Source: Gloeothece verrucosa PCC 7822
Lineage (GTDB): Bacteria; Cyanobacteriota; Cyanobacteriia; Cyanobacteriales; Microcystaceae
Direction: 5' to 3'
NCBI RefSeq assembly: GCF_000147335.1
Contig: NC_014502.1
Location: 1-64,000 of the forward strand
DNA length: 64,000 nt
Shown: positions 52,649-61,387 of the stretch, in pieces
How the letters are laid out: every line of letters starts with the position of its first letter
Numbering within the stretch: the first letter of the stretch is position 1
Position numbers and translations under genes: made by a program
Notes under the pieces: model-generated
What the model saw: only the letters and a program-made list of their open reading frames with translations
Told to the model about the DNA's origin: nothing
Database searches by the model: none

Positions 52649-54643
52649 TTACTTTTGACTTATTTGTGCAAGAAGTTTATTGGTTTGGCGCACTTCCCCT
52701 AACCCAATTAAATAGGGAGTCAGGTGTCGTCCGACAAACTGCCACAAACCCGGATAACCGGGTGAAACCGCACCCGTAAGGTAGGGCACATCACTGTTAA
52801 CTTGGCGAGATATAGCCTCAGCTAACAGAGAAACCCCTCGTCCTTTCCTCTGGAAGGGTTCAGCCATTTCCAGAGTCGTGTAACGAATGGTATCAGAGGC
52901 CACCCGATGGGTTAACACTCGACCAATTACCTCCCCCCCATAGCGCAATCCCAGGCTATTTAGGGGTTCTAAGGGGTGATCCCCATTAGAAGTGGAACTT
53001 TCTTCTAACCAAGGAAACACCTCAAAAGTTGGAGGTAGGGGATACTTTTGTAACCAGGGAGCTAAGGCAATTTTTTCTGTAGAGGTTTTGCCTAGCACCA
53101 AGGTAATTGTTGGAGTTGACCAATTCAGCTTTTGTAGTAGAGGTTCTAAAGCCGCTTTGGTTAATAAACTGGTGTGATAGCTGATAATTAACTCAGTACA
53201 GCCCTGTTGGGCTAATTCTTTCTCTAAATAAGCCACTAAGCGAGTCCCTATTCCCTGGTTTCGGTATTCGGGTAAGACGAACAGAGAAATAATTTCCCCT
53301 TGTTGGAGATTTAAACGTTCAGCAATGGCAAACCCCACCATAGCGCCAGCTACGGAAGCAGAAAGCCCGGTTACTTCCCCTTGGGGCGGTTGTTTCTTGA
53401 AGCGCTTCTGTAAGCGAGGAAAGGTTAATTCATCGTAATCTAGGATATTAGTGCTATTTAGGTGATAAACTCGTTGATATTTGACCTCATTATTACTGAT
53501 ATTTGACTTAGCTCTTGTTTCCTTTACCTCAATAGATTCTGAAGGCAAGCCAGCAATGGGAGGAGTTGCGCCTAAACTCGGGCGCTGTGCGGTGGGTTTG
53601 GTAATGATAATCCCGCCACTATTCGGAAATGTTACCAGTCTTTGAATTTCATCTCCCTGTAACCCAAGTGCTTTGGGTTGACGGACTCCGGGCAAAACTA
53701 CCACATCAAATAATTCTTCGATAACCGTCTCAAAATAGAGCCAATGCAGAGGTTTTCCGGTTGCTAAATCAATCACCATTAAACCACAGCGAGGAGCCTC
53801 TCCCTGCTCCCTTAAGCGCTCTTCTAAGGTTAATCCGGTAAAATTCTGGGAACGTAGCTTAGATAGGCCGACAAAGGCGAAATTTCCCCAAAAAGCTAAT
53901 CCTCGCACAAAACCAGGGCAGAAGGTGAAGGGGACAAATTGCTCTCCCTCTATGTAGCCAAATTCTCCGGTTCCCGAATTGAGTAACCACAATTTCCCCT
54001 GATAGTAACGGGGTGAGTGCGGCATAGATAAGCCCCGCGCAATTATTTCATTTTGCGCTACATCTATAACAATTCCGCCATCATGACGACAATTGCGCCA
54101 CCCGGCTGCCGTATCCGTCGCGCTACAGGCTGTCACGTAAGCTGGTTGCCCCTGAACCATCGCCAAGCCATTGAGATGACATCGGTCTTCCGCTACTAAT
54201 TTAGATATAAAAGGGGGTTTCCAGCAAGGAACAAAGCTATAATCCTGACTTACTCTAGAAATACAACTAAAATCAGTATTGACAAATTTTAACTCTTGTG
54301 TATCGTTAATAACGAGATCGTGAACATTCAGATCCCCTGTAAAATAAGCGCTGCGGGGAACAAAGAGACAATCCGCTTCGTTATAAGTTTCTTCTTCGGA
54401 CAAAATATTCTGAAATTCCCAGATTTGATAACGGGTACTCAGGTACAAGCGCTCTGTATTGCCAAAAAGACCCATAGGCTTATCCAACAGCCTTTCATGG
54501 ACTTTTAGCCTTCCTTCAAGACTGCTACCCAGGAAAAGTAAGCGGTTGGTTTGATAGGTGGTAAAAGCAAGACTTAAATGCTGTTGCGTTAACCAGTCAG
54601 CGAATTCGGACGAGCAAGCGAGATTTAAAAGAAACTTTTGCAT
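52649..54643 (-). CDS. TIGR03032 protein fused to two GNAT domains
   Basis: A 664-aa cytoplasmic-looking protein. Residues about 1-355 match the TIGR03032 (DUF4915-type) beta-propeller-like family: HLNGLAMVQGQPAYVTACS, GGIVIDVAQNEIIARGLSMP and HSPRYYQGKLWLLNSGTGE. Residues about 420-520 are a GNAT acetyltransferase domain with the CoA loop PEYRNQGIGTRL. A second GNAT-like domain (about 570-650) has AEPFQRKGRGVSLLAE. The triple fusion is unusual. It begins upstream of, and reads toward, the giant adhesin, so the two may be co-transcribed (about 100 bp apart). A role in maturing the adhesin is a guess. Confidence 0.8.
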   Translation of the reverse strand: MQKFLLNLACSSEFADWLTQQHLSLAFTTYQTNRLLFLGSSLEGRLKVHERLLDKPMGLFGNTERLYLSTRYQIWEFQNILSEEETYNEADCLFVPRSAYFTGDLNVHDLVINDTQELKFVNTDFSCISRVSQDYSFVPCWKPPFISKLVAEDRCHLNGLAMVQGQPAYVTACSATDTAAGWRNCRHDGGIVIDVAQNEIIARGLSMPHSPRYYQGKLWLLNSGTGEFGYIEGEQFVPFTFCPGFVRGLAFWGNFAFVGLSKLRSQNFTGLTLEERLREQGEAPRCGLMVIDLATGKPLHWLYFETVIEELFDVVVLPGVRQPKALGLQGDEIQRLVTFPNSGGIIITKPTAQRPSLGATPPIAGLPSESIEVKETRAKSNISNNEVKYQRVYHLNSTNILDYDELTFPRLQKRFKKQPPQGEVTGLSASVAGAMVGFAIAERLNLQQGEIISLFVLPEYRNQGIGTRLVAYLEKELAQQGCTELIISYHTSLLTKAALEPLLQKLNWSTPTITLVLGKTSTEKIALAPWLQKYPLPPTFEVFPWLEESSTSNGDHPLEPLNSLGLRYGGEVIGRVLTHRVASDTIRYTTLEMAEPFQRKGRGVSLLAEAISRQVNSDVPYLTGAVSPGYPGLWQFVGRHLTPYLIGLGEVRQTNKLLAQISQK

Positions 54644-54899
54644 TATATTACTTAACTAGATTTAACTCTCTTGATTTCCTCGATTTTCAACCCCCTAGTA
54701 AAGATACATCTTAAGATAGATGTGTGTCAACAAATTTTAGTATAAATACCTTGGTTATCTTGTTGATAGGAGCAGCAAATTTCCATTTAGATGTCTAATA
54801 ATCGCTTCCATCTCACAGGCTGTTTATCGCTCCCAATTCAGCACTAACATTAGGCTCCATAGCCCAATCGCTTGTTATAAACTGAAGTAATAAAAACGC
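54644..54899. other. Intergenic stretch
   Basis: About 255 bp with no ORF of note. It should contain the promoter for the TIGR03032-GNAT gene on the minus strand. Nothing else stands out. Confidence 0.3.
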
Positions 54900-55142
54900 T
54901 CATATTTGACGCAAAGCACCTGATAAGTAGCATGAATTGAGGGTCGAATTCCGTCTTATACTGCATTCATCATCTCCACGACTGTCGAAAACAGTAGTTA
55001 AGAGCGTGTACTGAGTTGTAGTGCTTCTTTCAAATAAATCATTCCTTTTTTGAGGAGACAAAACTTTTTCTAGAAGTCCGCGAACCATAACAAATACTGG
55101 ACTGGCTTCTACAAAACGCTCAAAGACTTGACTGAAAACCAT
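54900..55142 (-). pseudogene. IS4-type transposase, N-terminal fragment
   Basis: The frame from ATG 55142 reads MVFSQVFERFVEASPVFVMV then RGLLEKVLSPQKRNDLFE, which I recognise as the start of a common cyanobacterial IS4-family transposase. After about residue 50 a one-base shift is needed to keep the family sequence (FSTVVEMMNAV, stop, DGIRPSIHATYQ). Only the first 85 or so residues of about 400 remain. No inverted ends were identified. Confidence 0.65.
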
Positions 55143-55304
55143 TCTAGCTATTACCCTAATGCGAAAACGGGATTTCTTTACCTAACTACAAATGGGGGCA
55201 AAAGACAAGACCTTGAAAGGGCTGTACCAATTCTTTATGAAGATGCACTAAACTAAAAGAAGCCACTCTCCTTGTTCGCTTCGCGTTTGAGTTGGGTAAC
55301 AAGT

Positions 55305-55430
55305 ATGGGCAATCGTTTTCAAGTTGAAGTCAATGAAAGTTGTGAAGAATTACCTCAAAAAATTCTCAAAGAATTTGAGCTAAAAAAATCTATTGATCCC
55401 CTTTACGAACATTTTCTTCTAAATTTATGA
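55305..55430 (+). CDS. 41-aa ORF overlapping galE
   Basis: The frame MGNRFQVEVNESCEELPQKI to HFLLNL ends in a TGA that overlaps the galE start as ATGA (55427-55430). The start resembles N-termini of some cyanobacterial IS630-type transposases as I recall them, so it may be a relic. Its exact ATGA overlap makes translational coupling with galE possible. Confidence 0.35.
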   Translation: MGNRFQVEVNESCEELPQKILKEFELKKSIDPLYEHFLLNL

Positions 55431-56413
55431 GTAAAAAAATATTAGTTACCGGTGGTGCTGGATATATTGGTTCTCATACAGTTAGTAAACTTTCAAAAGC
55501 GGGATATAATGTGGTTGTATATGATAATCTTTCGACAGGGTCTGCTTCTGCCGTTCTATCTGGAAAATTAATTGTTGGAAGTTTAGAAGATAAAAACTTA
55601 CTTTATCAAATTTTTTCTGAGTATAAATTTGATGCTGTTTTACATTTTGCAGCCAGTATTTCTGTTTCTGAGTCTATACTGAAACCTCTTAGTTATTATA
55701 ATAATAATACCTGTAACACTTTACAGTTGTTACAGTGTTGTCAACTTTTTGGTATTAACCAATTTGTGTTTTCTAGTACGGCAGCAGTATATGGAGAACC
55801 AAAAGAAAATCCTATTACTGAATTATCACCAACAGAACCTATTAATCCCTATGGTCGCTCTAAGCTCATGAGTGAATATTTTATAGATGATTATGCTAGA
55901 ACATCACAATTTAGGTATGTAATTTTACGATATTTTAACGTGGCGGGAGCAGAACTCAAGGCCAACATCGGGCCATCATCTCAAAAAGCCGAACATTTGA
56001 GCAAAGTTTGTTGTGACGCGGCGTTGGGTCGTCGTCCTTTTGTAAGTATCTTTGGGACAGATTTCCCCACGCCAGATGGAAGCGCAATTCGAGATTACAT
56101 TCATGTAGAAGATTTAGCTCAAGCTCATATTGATGCACTGCGTTATCTAGAACAGGAAAATTCGAGTCAGATCTTCAATTGTGGTTATGGACAAGGCTAC
56201 AGTGTTAAAGAAGTCATCGAAAAGGTAAAGGAAATTTCAGGGGTAGACTTCCCTGTCAAAGAAGCCCCGAGACGAAAAGGAGATCCGGCTTGTGTCATCG
56301 CCTGTCCTGACAAAATTCGTCAGATGCTAAGTTGGCAACCAAAATACAACAATTTGGATATAATTATTAAGACTACTTTAAATTGGGAAAAAAAATTAAT
56401 TAAGAAATTATAA
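55427..56413 (+). CDS. galE: UDP-glucose 4-epimerase
   Basis: A 328-aa extended short-chain dehydrogenase. The NAD-binding GGAGYIGS lies at residues 8-15, the catalytic Tyr and Lys in [11 protein letters not shown] near 145-155, with FSSTAAVYG before it and [14 protein letters not shown] near the end, all typical of GalE. It interconverts UDP-glucose and UDP-galactose in the cytoplasm and supplies precursors for the surface glycan made by the adjacent glycosyltransferases. It shares one base with the following ABC-ATPase remnant (TAATG). Confidence 0.92.
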   Translation: MSKKILVTGGAGYIGSHTVSKLSKAGYNVVVYDNLSTGSASAVLSGKLIVGSLEDKNLLYQIFSEYKFDAVLHFAASISVSESILKPLSYYNNNTCNTLQLLQCCQLFGINQFVFSSTAAVYGEPKENPITELSPTEPINPYGRSKLMSEYFIDDYARTSQFRYVILRYFNVAGAELKANIGPSSQKAEHLSKVCCDAALGRRPFVSIFGTDFPTPDGSAIRDYIHVEDLAQAHIDALRYLEQENSSQIFNCGYGQGYSVKEVIEKVKEISGVDFPVKEAPRRKGDPACVIACPDKIRQMLSWQPKYNNLDIIIKTTLNWEKKLIKKL

Positions 56414-56972
56414 TGACTGCAAAACAAGCCCATGCCCATGATTTTATAGTTGAACTTTCTCAAGGATATGATACTTTTGTTGGCGATAGAGGCGTTAAAC
56501 TTTCTGGTGGACAAAGGCAAAAAATTTCGATTGCTAGGGCTATTTTATGTAATCCGGACATATTAATTTTAGATGAGGCCACTAATTCTCTTTATAATAT
56601 ATCGGAAAAATTGATTCAGTAATCTATTGAATTACTCAGTACAAATCGTACAGGAATTATTATTGCTCATCGTTTATCTACTAGGAGTTACGCACTCCTG
56701 ATTAAAAGCAACGATTTTATGTCATCCTGAGCCGTGCGCGTAGCGAGGCGTAGCCTAGCCCTGAGCTTGCGAAGGGGCTAGCGAAAGATCTCGGACAATC
56801 TCAAACCCTAATAATTTCCTGGAGAGTGCGTAAATCCTAATCTACGATAGAAAAAGCTGATCAAATTTTTGTATTAAACAATGGTAAAATAGTATAAATA
56901 GGTTCCTTAAAATCTCTTACAGAAGAAAGTCATTTCTTCAAAAAAAAATATCAATTAGAACAACAAAAGTCA
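56413..56972 (+). pseudogene. ABC transporter ATPase fragment, interrupted
   Basis: The frame covers only the second half of an ATPase domain: [20 protein letters not shown], signature LSGGQRQK and Walker [12 protein letters not shown]. An in-frame TAA lies at 56620 (Glu in the relative at 44225). After IIIAHRLST a 159-bp element interrupts at 56682; the text resumes as IEKADQIFVLNNGKIV. It closely resembles the transporter at 44225, so an exporter gene was duplicated and lost. Translation could start only from within, so it is dead. Confidence 0.82.
56682..56840. mobile_element. MITE-like element, 159 bp
   Basis: It starts TAGGAGTTACGCACTC and ends GAGTGCGTAAATCCTAA. TCTAC occurs on both sides (56677-56681 and 56841-56845). 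The centre is GC-rich (about 56730-56790) with palindromic GCGTAGC/GCTAGC-type text. It splits the HRLSTIEKADQ codons of an ABC ATPase. Confidence 0.8.
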
Positions 56973-57905
56973 ATGGAATTAGTATCTGTTATTATCATTT
57001 TTTTCAACGGTGAGAAATTTTTCACCGAAGCCATAGAAAGCATTTTTGCTCAAACTTATGAGAATTGGGAACTTTTTTTAGTGGATGATGGTTCAACTGA
57101 TAGCAGTACAAAAATCGCCCTAAACTATACTAAAAAATATCCCGGAAAAGTTTATTATTTAAAGCATTCTAATCATGAAAATAAGGGAATGAGTGCTTCT
57201 CGAAATCTTGGTATTGCTCATGCTAAAGGCAATTATATTGCTTTTCTAGACTGTGATGATATTTGGATGAAAAACAAATTATCTGAACAAATTGCTCTTT
57301 TTCAAACATACCCCGAAGCAATGATGATATATGGTAAATCCCTATATTGGTATAGTTGGACAGGAAAAGAAGAAGACAAGGAACAAGATATTTTTTATCC
57401 CCTTGGTGTAACGCCAAATAATTTGATTCCTCCTCCAAAATTATTAATTAATTTATTAAAGTTAAATGTCCAAACTCCGACTTCTTGTAATGCAATTATT
57501 CGTCGGCAAGTTTTTTCCGAATTGGGGTCATTTGAAAATCAATTTCGCACCCTATATGAAGATCAAGTTTTTTTTGTTAAAATATTACTTAATTCTCCTG
57601 TTTTTGTTAGTGACCATATTTGGGCTAAATACAGACAACATTCTGACAGTTGTACGAATAATATGTTTAATGATATCACTAAAAATATAGAATTATATAG
57701 TCAAACTAGGCTTGTCTTTTTAAACTGGTTAAAAGTCTATTTTAAATCACAAAAAGTAAGTCATTTAGAACTCTGGTTTTTGTTAATTAAAGAAATCTAT
57801 CTATGTCAAAACCCTAAATTATTTCGACGATGGCTTTTACTAAAAAATGCTTTGATGAGTTACTGGAAAAATTTAACCGTTAATTTAATTCAAAGGAACA
57901 GTTAA
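56973..57905 (+). CDS. Family 2 glycosyltransferase
   Basis: A 310-aa GT-A enzyme. It begins MELVSVIIIFFNGEKFFTEA, with the nucleotide-binding VDDGSTDSS near residue 40, GMSASRNLGIAHAKG, and a metal-binding DCDD near 90. The acceptor-side YEDQVFFVKIL follows. ATG 56973 is the first codon fitting the family, although the reading frame is open from the ABC remnant upstream. There is no visible Shine-Dalgarno. It transfers an unknown sugar from a nucleotide donor in surface-glycan synthesis. Confidence 0.88.
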   Translation: MELVSVIIIFFNGEKFFTEAIESIFAQTYENWELFLVDDGSTDSSTKIALNYTKKYPGKVYYLKHSNHENKGMSASRNLGIAHAKGNYIAFLDCDDIWMKNKLSEQIALFQTYPEAMMIYGKSLYWYSWTGKEEDKEQDIFYPLGVTPNNLIPPPKLLINLLKLNVQTPTSCNAIIRRQVFSELGSFENQFRTLYEDQVFFVKILLNSPVFVSDHIWAKYRQHSDSCTNNMFNDITKNIELYSQTRLVFLNWLKVYFKSQKVSHLELWFLLIKEIYLCQNPKLFRRWLLLKNALMSYWKNLTVNLIQRNS

Positions 57906-58017
57906 TATATACTGTAAATAGATTAAAATTTAATTTTTTTCAATCACCTTGAGGAATTGCCCCACAAAGGCTAAAATTGATAAAAAAGGTTAATTTCTCA
58001 AATATTCACTGCTGTAT

Positions 58018-58848
58018 ATGTCTCATCAAATAACTTATTTAGTCGCTAACTACAATAACGGAAAATATATTCAAGATTGTCTGAATTCCTTACTCGCACA
58101 AACCAATAACCAGTGGTTATGTTTAATCGCGGATGATAAAAGTACAGATAACTCCTTAGAAATAATAGCTCCTTTTTTATCGGACAAAATTACATTACTT
58201 CAACATGAGCAAAATCTGGGTTATATCGCAACTTTGATCACTTTAATAGAAAACGCTAAAACTGATATAGTCGGTATTTTAGATCCAGATGATGCTCTTG
58301 AAGCAGAAGCTACAGAATTTGTCTTAAAAACCTATAATAATAGTCCTGAAGCTGGTCTTGTTTATAGCAAATATGATGTTTATAACGAAGATTTAACCCT
58401 CAAAATAAGCACAGGTTATTCCCATAAAATACCTTCAAAAGAAACGAGTTTATTTCGTGGTTTTATTTCTCATCTTAAGACCTTTAGACGCACAATATAT
58501 GGAAAAACCAAAGGACTTGACCAAAGTATGTTGTATGCGGAAGATCGAGATTTGGTATTTAAACTCGAAGAAGTTAGTTCCGTTATTTTTATTGATCGAG
58601 TATTATATAAATATCGCTATTTAGAAAATTCACAATCTCATGAATTGGAAAAACAGAGAATCGGAGACGAAAACTATCGCCGTGCTTATCGTAATGCTTT
58701 AAATCGCCGTCAGATTAAAGGAAAACAAAAATTTGCTCATCTATTATTGTTCTATAGTCGTCAGTTAGGTTATAGAATGCTACCCAACTCTTTGTTTCAT
58801 TGGTTTCAATTAGTTGTGGAAAAAATAGCTTTGTTTCTGGTTAAATAA
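58018..58848 (+). CDS. Family 2 glycosyltransferase
   Basis: A 276-aa GT-A enzyme starting MSHQITYLVANYNNGKYIQD, with IADDKSTDNS near residue 38 and DPDDALE near 90 as the metal-binding DxD site. YAEDRDLVFKLEE is the acceptor-side motif. It follows the first glycosyltransferase after 112 bp and precedes the sulfotransferase by 98 bp in the same direction. Donor and acceptor cannot be read from the sequence. Confidence 0.88.
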   Translation: MSHQITYLVANYNNGKYIQDCLNSLLAQTNNQWLCLIADDKSTDNSLEIIAPFLSDKITLLQHEQNLGYIATLITLIENAKTDIVGILDPDDALEAEATEFVLKTYNNSPEAGLVYSKYDVYNEDLTLKISTGYSHKIPSKETSLFRGFISHLKTFRRTIYGKTKGLDQSMLYAEDRDLVFKLEEVSSVIFIDRVLYKYRYLENSQSHELEKQRIGDENYRRAYRNALNRRQIKGKQKFAHLLLFYSRQLGYRMLPNSLFHWFQLVVEKIALFLVK

Positions 58849-58946
58849 TCAATATTTATAAAGAGATTATTCTTATTTAATGACTTTACCTAACATTGAT
58901 TCCTTGAATTTCTTAAGAACAGTTAAATATTACAGGAGATAATTAA

Positions 58947-59741
58947 TTGAAACCAGTAATATCAACCTCTAAAAAATTAATTAATCGTACTTTAAAGTAT
59001 TGTCAACAAGGAAGCTTCATAGCTTCTAGACTATGGCGTTATGGCGAGTTAGTTCCGCAAACAAGATACGTTTTTACAGATAGAAAATTGATTTATCTTG
59101 TTGTTCAAAAGGTTGCTTGTACCTCGATTAAAACTACAATTGCTCGTAGTTACGGTATTAAAGTTCAACAAGAGGAAGATATTCATCTCGATCAGTTTTT
59201 ACAATCTAAATTAGGAAGACCCAAAAAGAATGAATACCCTGAATATACTATTTTCTCTTTTGTACGGAACCCTTATGATAGATTGGTTTCATGTTATAGA
59301 GACAAGGTACTTGATGTTAAACAAAGATATTCAGTGCCTTATTTCGACACAAAGTTAGGGTATTATCCTTATTATATACCTCATGATATTAGCTTTGCAG
59401 AATTTGTGCAAATCATCGTTAAAATACCAGACTATCTTGCTGATAATCATTTTAAATCTCAATATGCTATACTATCTTCTTATGGTAAGTTATTACCCGA
59501 TTTTATTGGACGGATGGAAACGCTTCAACAAGACTGGGAAAAACTTGCTAAGACCTATAATTTTGATGTGAACTTAGCTCATCTAAACAGTACACAAAAA
59601 ACAAGCTTTAGCAAGTATTACACTCAAGAATTAGTCGATTTAGTATATCAACGTTATCAGAAAGATTTTGAACACCTTGGTTACTCTCAAGCAAAACAAG
59701 CGTTACGACAAAAGATTGAAAATAATTTACAAAAAAAATAA
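58947..59741 (+). CDS. Sulfotransferase family 2-type protein
   Basis: A 264-aa enzyme starting at TTG 58947, decided by AGGAG at 58934-58938 with 8-nt spacing. The 5'-phosphosulfate loop is QKVACTSIKTTIARSYG near residues 52-68 and the 3'-phosphate motif is FVRNPYDRLVSCYRDK near 108-123. This pattern is typical of carbohydrate (HNK-1/chondroitin-like) sulfotransferases that use PAPS. It would sulfate a sugar of the surface glycan, in agreement with the sulfated polysaccharides known in cyanobacteria. It is convergent with the LicD gene (13 bp gap). Confidence 0.85.
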   Translation: MKPVISTSKKLINRTLKYCQQGSFIASRLWRYGELVPQTRYVFTDRKLIYLVVQKVACTSIKTTIARSYGIKVQQEEDIHLDQFLQSKLGRPKKNEYPEYTIFSFVRNPYDRLVSCYRDKVLDVKQRYSVPYFDTKLGYYPYYIPHDISFAEFVQIIVKIPDYLADNHFKSQYAILSSYGKLLPDFIGRMETLQQDWEKLAKTYNFDVNLAHLNSTQKTSFSKYYTQELVDLVYQRYQKDFEHLGYSQAKQALRQKIENNLQKK

Positions 59742-59754
59742 ACATTTAGATAGG

Positions 59755-60597
59755 TTAGGATAAACCAAAGAAACGATATATTTTTATACCAATCATTCGC
59801 CATAAAAAATCTCGCAAAGGGAAAGGTAATATGATTCTTCCTAATATAATTATCTTTCCGAGAATGTCATCTTTCTTTATTACATAAGTTAAATTGGCTT
59901 TTAACACAGTTACTTCTTGAGATAATTTATCAGCGAAAGTGATTTTTTCATCGGATTCAAAATTTTGTTTAAAATTAATTAATGCTGGACGAAAATCGGT
60001 CATTCTAATCTTTCGAGCAACATTTGATTTATCATAGTTTTTATAACTGTATTCTAAACAATCTGAACCATAATAATCTAATAAAGAGTCAATTTTATTT
60101 GGCCCTAATAAATGCTTGTGATAGAAAGGGTATTTAATTAATGGAAAAACTTCTGATTTTAGTAGTTTGTAATCAGACCATTTGATATATGTTTCATCTG
60201 CTTCCCATACTTCTATATCCAAGTGTAAATGATTTATTCTACTATAAAAAATAGTACAACCTTCACCTTCAAACGCAAAATTAGAAAACCAAAAACCATT
60301 TTTTTTAATGATTGGTTTTAAAACTTGAACACGCTCGAAATCATCCTTCAAAATTCCAATATCTACATCATAATCCCAAGGAATTAAACCACTATGTCTA
60401 ATGCTTCCTAAAAGAGTTCCCCAGTAGATAAAGTAAGGAATGTTATGTTCCTCTAAAAGATGAGTAACAAAAAATAAGAGTTCAACTAAATGAGTAGCAC
60501 AGCAAACAGGAATATTATGACCCTTTTCTGTATATCTAAAATTAGAGTTAGAACCATTAAGCTCGCATTGTAATGTATTTTTTGTACAAAATTGCAT
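59755..60597 (-). CDS. LicD/fukutin-type phosphotransferase
   Basis: A 280-aa protein with the LicD hallmark YFIYWGTLLGSIRHSGLIPW followed by DYDVDIGI near residues 58-86, where the Asp residues bind metal. LicD enzymes transfer phosphocholine, or related phospho-alcohols, from CDP-activated donors to glycans. No membrane segment is seen. It is the last gene of a minus-strand set (63954 to 59755) that contains a nucleotidyltransferase-aminotransferase fusion which could make its donor. Choline itself is not implied by the sequence. Confidence 0.85.
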   Translation of the reverse strand: MQFCTKNTLQCELNGSNSNFRYTEKGHNIPVCCATHLVELLFFVTHLLEEHNIPYFIYWGTLLGSIRHSGLIPWDYDVDIGILKDDFERVQVLKPIIKKNGFWFSNFAFEGEGCTIFYSRINHLHLDIEVWEADETYIKWSDYKLLKSEVFPLIKYPFYHKHLLGPNKIDSLLDYYGSDCLEYSYKNYDKSNVARKIRMTDFRPALINFKQNFESDEKITFADKLSQEVTVLKANLTYVIKKDDILGKIIILGRIILPFPLRDFLWRMIGIKIYRFFGLS

Positions 60598-60620
60598 TAA
60601 TTTTTTCCCAGTATAATCAA

Positions 60621-61316
60621 TTAAATTTTATGAATATAGATATTAAAACGGTAATCAGCATGATCATATTCAGCTATCTTTTGATCTTCGATAATTACTT
60701 TTACAGATTCACTTGCTAATTGCTGATAAAACCAATCTTTGCTATAAAACAAATGCTCTAAGCCTCGATATTTTTTTTCATATTCTTTTTCTCCTAAGAT
60801 AGATTTTCTTTTAGCTAATGCTTGTTCTTTTTTGTCCAGATCAGAAACATCAAAAATACCGATACTTTTACGAGCAAGTTTTTGCATTTTTTTGAGAACT
60901 TCAGCCCCATATTCGTAAGTAGGAAAATAGATAAATACGCCACTGGAAACAACAATATCGCATTGATTTTCTGTATTTAAATTAATAGCTTCTTTAACTT
61001 GAAAATCTCCATTTAACATTGTTTCTGATGCTAATTTAATTAAAGGTTCAGAATAATCTATACCAGCAATTTTATGTCCTTGTTGATAAAATGGATAAAG
61101 GAAAGCACCTGAACCACAACCGACCTCAAAAATTGAATCATTGGGACTGATATTGAGTTTTTTCCCTTGTTTAAAAATATAATTTTTCCATTCCTCTTCA
61201 CTAATCATGGAAAATTTACTATCATATCCATTAGCTCGCATCAAAGACTCTAAAATTGAATCATATTGATGAGATATTTGACGTTTATTCCAAATGATTT
61301 TCCATTGATTACTCAT
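60621..61316 (-). CDS. Class I SAM-dependent methyltransferase
   Basis: A 231-aa protein with the SAM-binding motif I IFEVGCGSGAFLYPF near residues 62-76, an acidic post-I IAGIDYSEPLI, and CDIVVSSGVFIYFP near 115. This is the Methyltransf_11/25 pattern. It probably methylates a small molecule or sugar of the same pathway. It lies 23 bp before LicD and about 70 bp after the fusion gene, in one probable operon. Confidence 0.85.
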   Translation of the reverse strand: MSNQWKIIWNKRQISHQYDSILESLMRANGYDSKFSMISEEEWKNYIFKQGKKLNISPNDSIFEVGCGSGAFLYPFYQQGHKIAGIDYSEPLIKLASETMLNGDFQVKEAINLNTENQCDIVVSSGVFIYFPTYEYGAEVLKKMQKLARKSIGIFDVSDLDKKEQALAKRKSILGEKEYEKKYRGLEHLFYSKDWFYQQLASESVKVIIEDQKIAEYDHADYRFNIYIHKI

Positions 61317-61387
61317 GATTACCTCTACTTTAGAGTTGGATGAATAGTGCTACAAACAAGATTCCCATGATAAGCTAGAAGCTTGTT

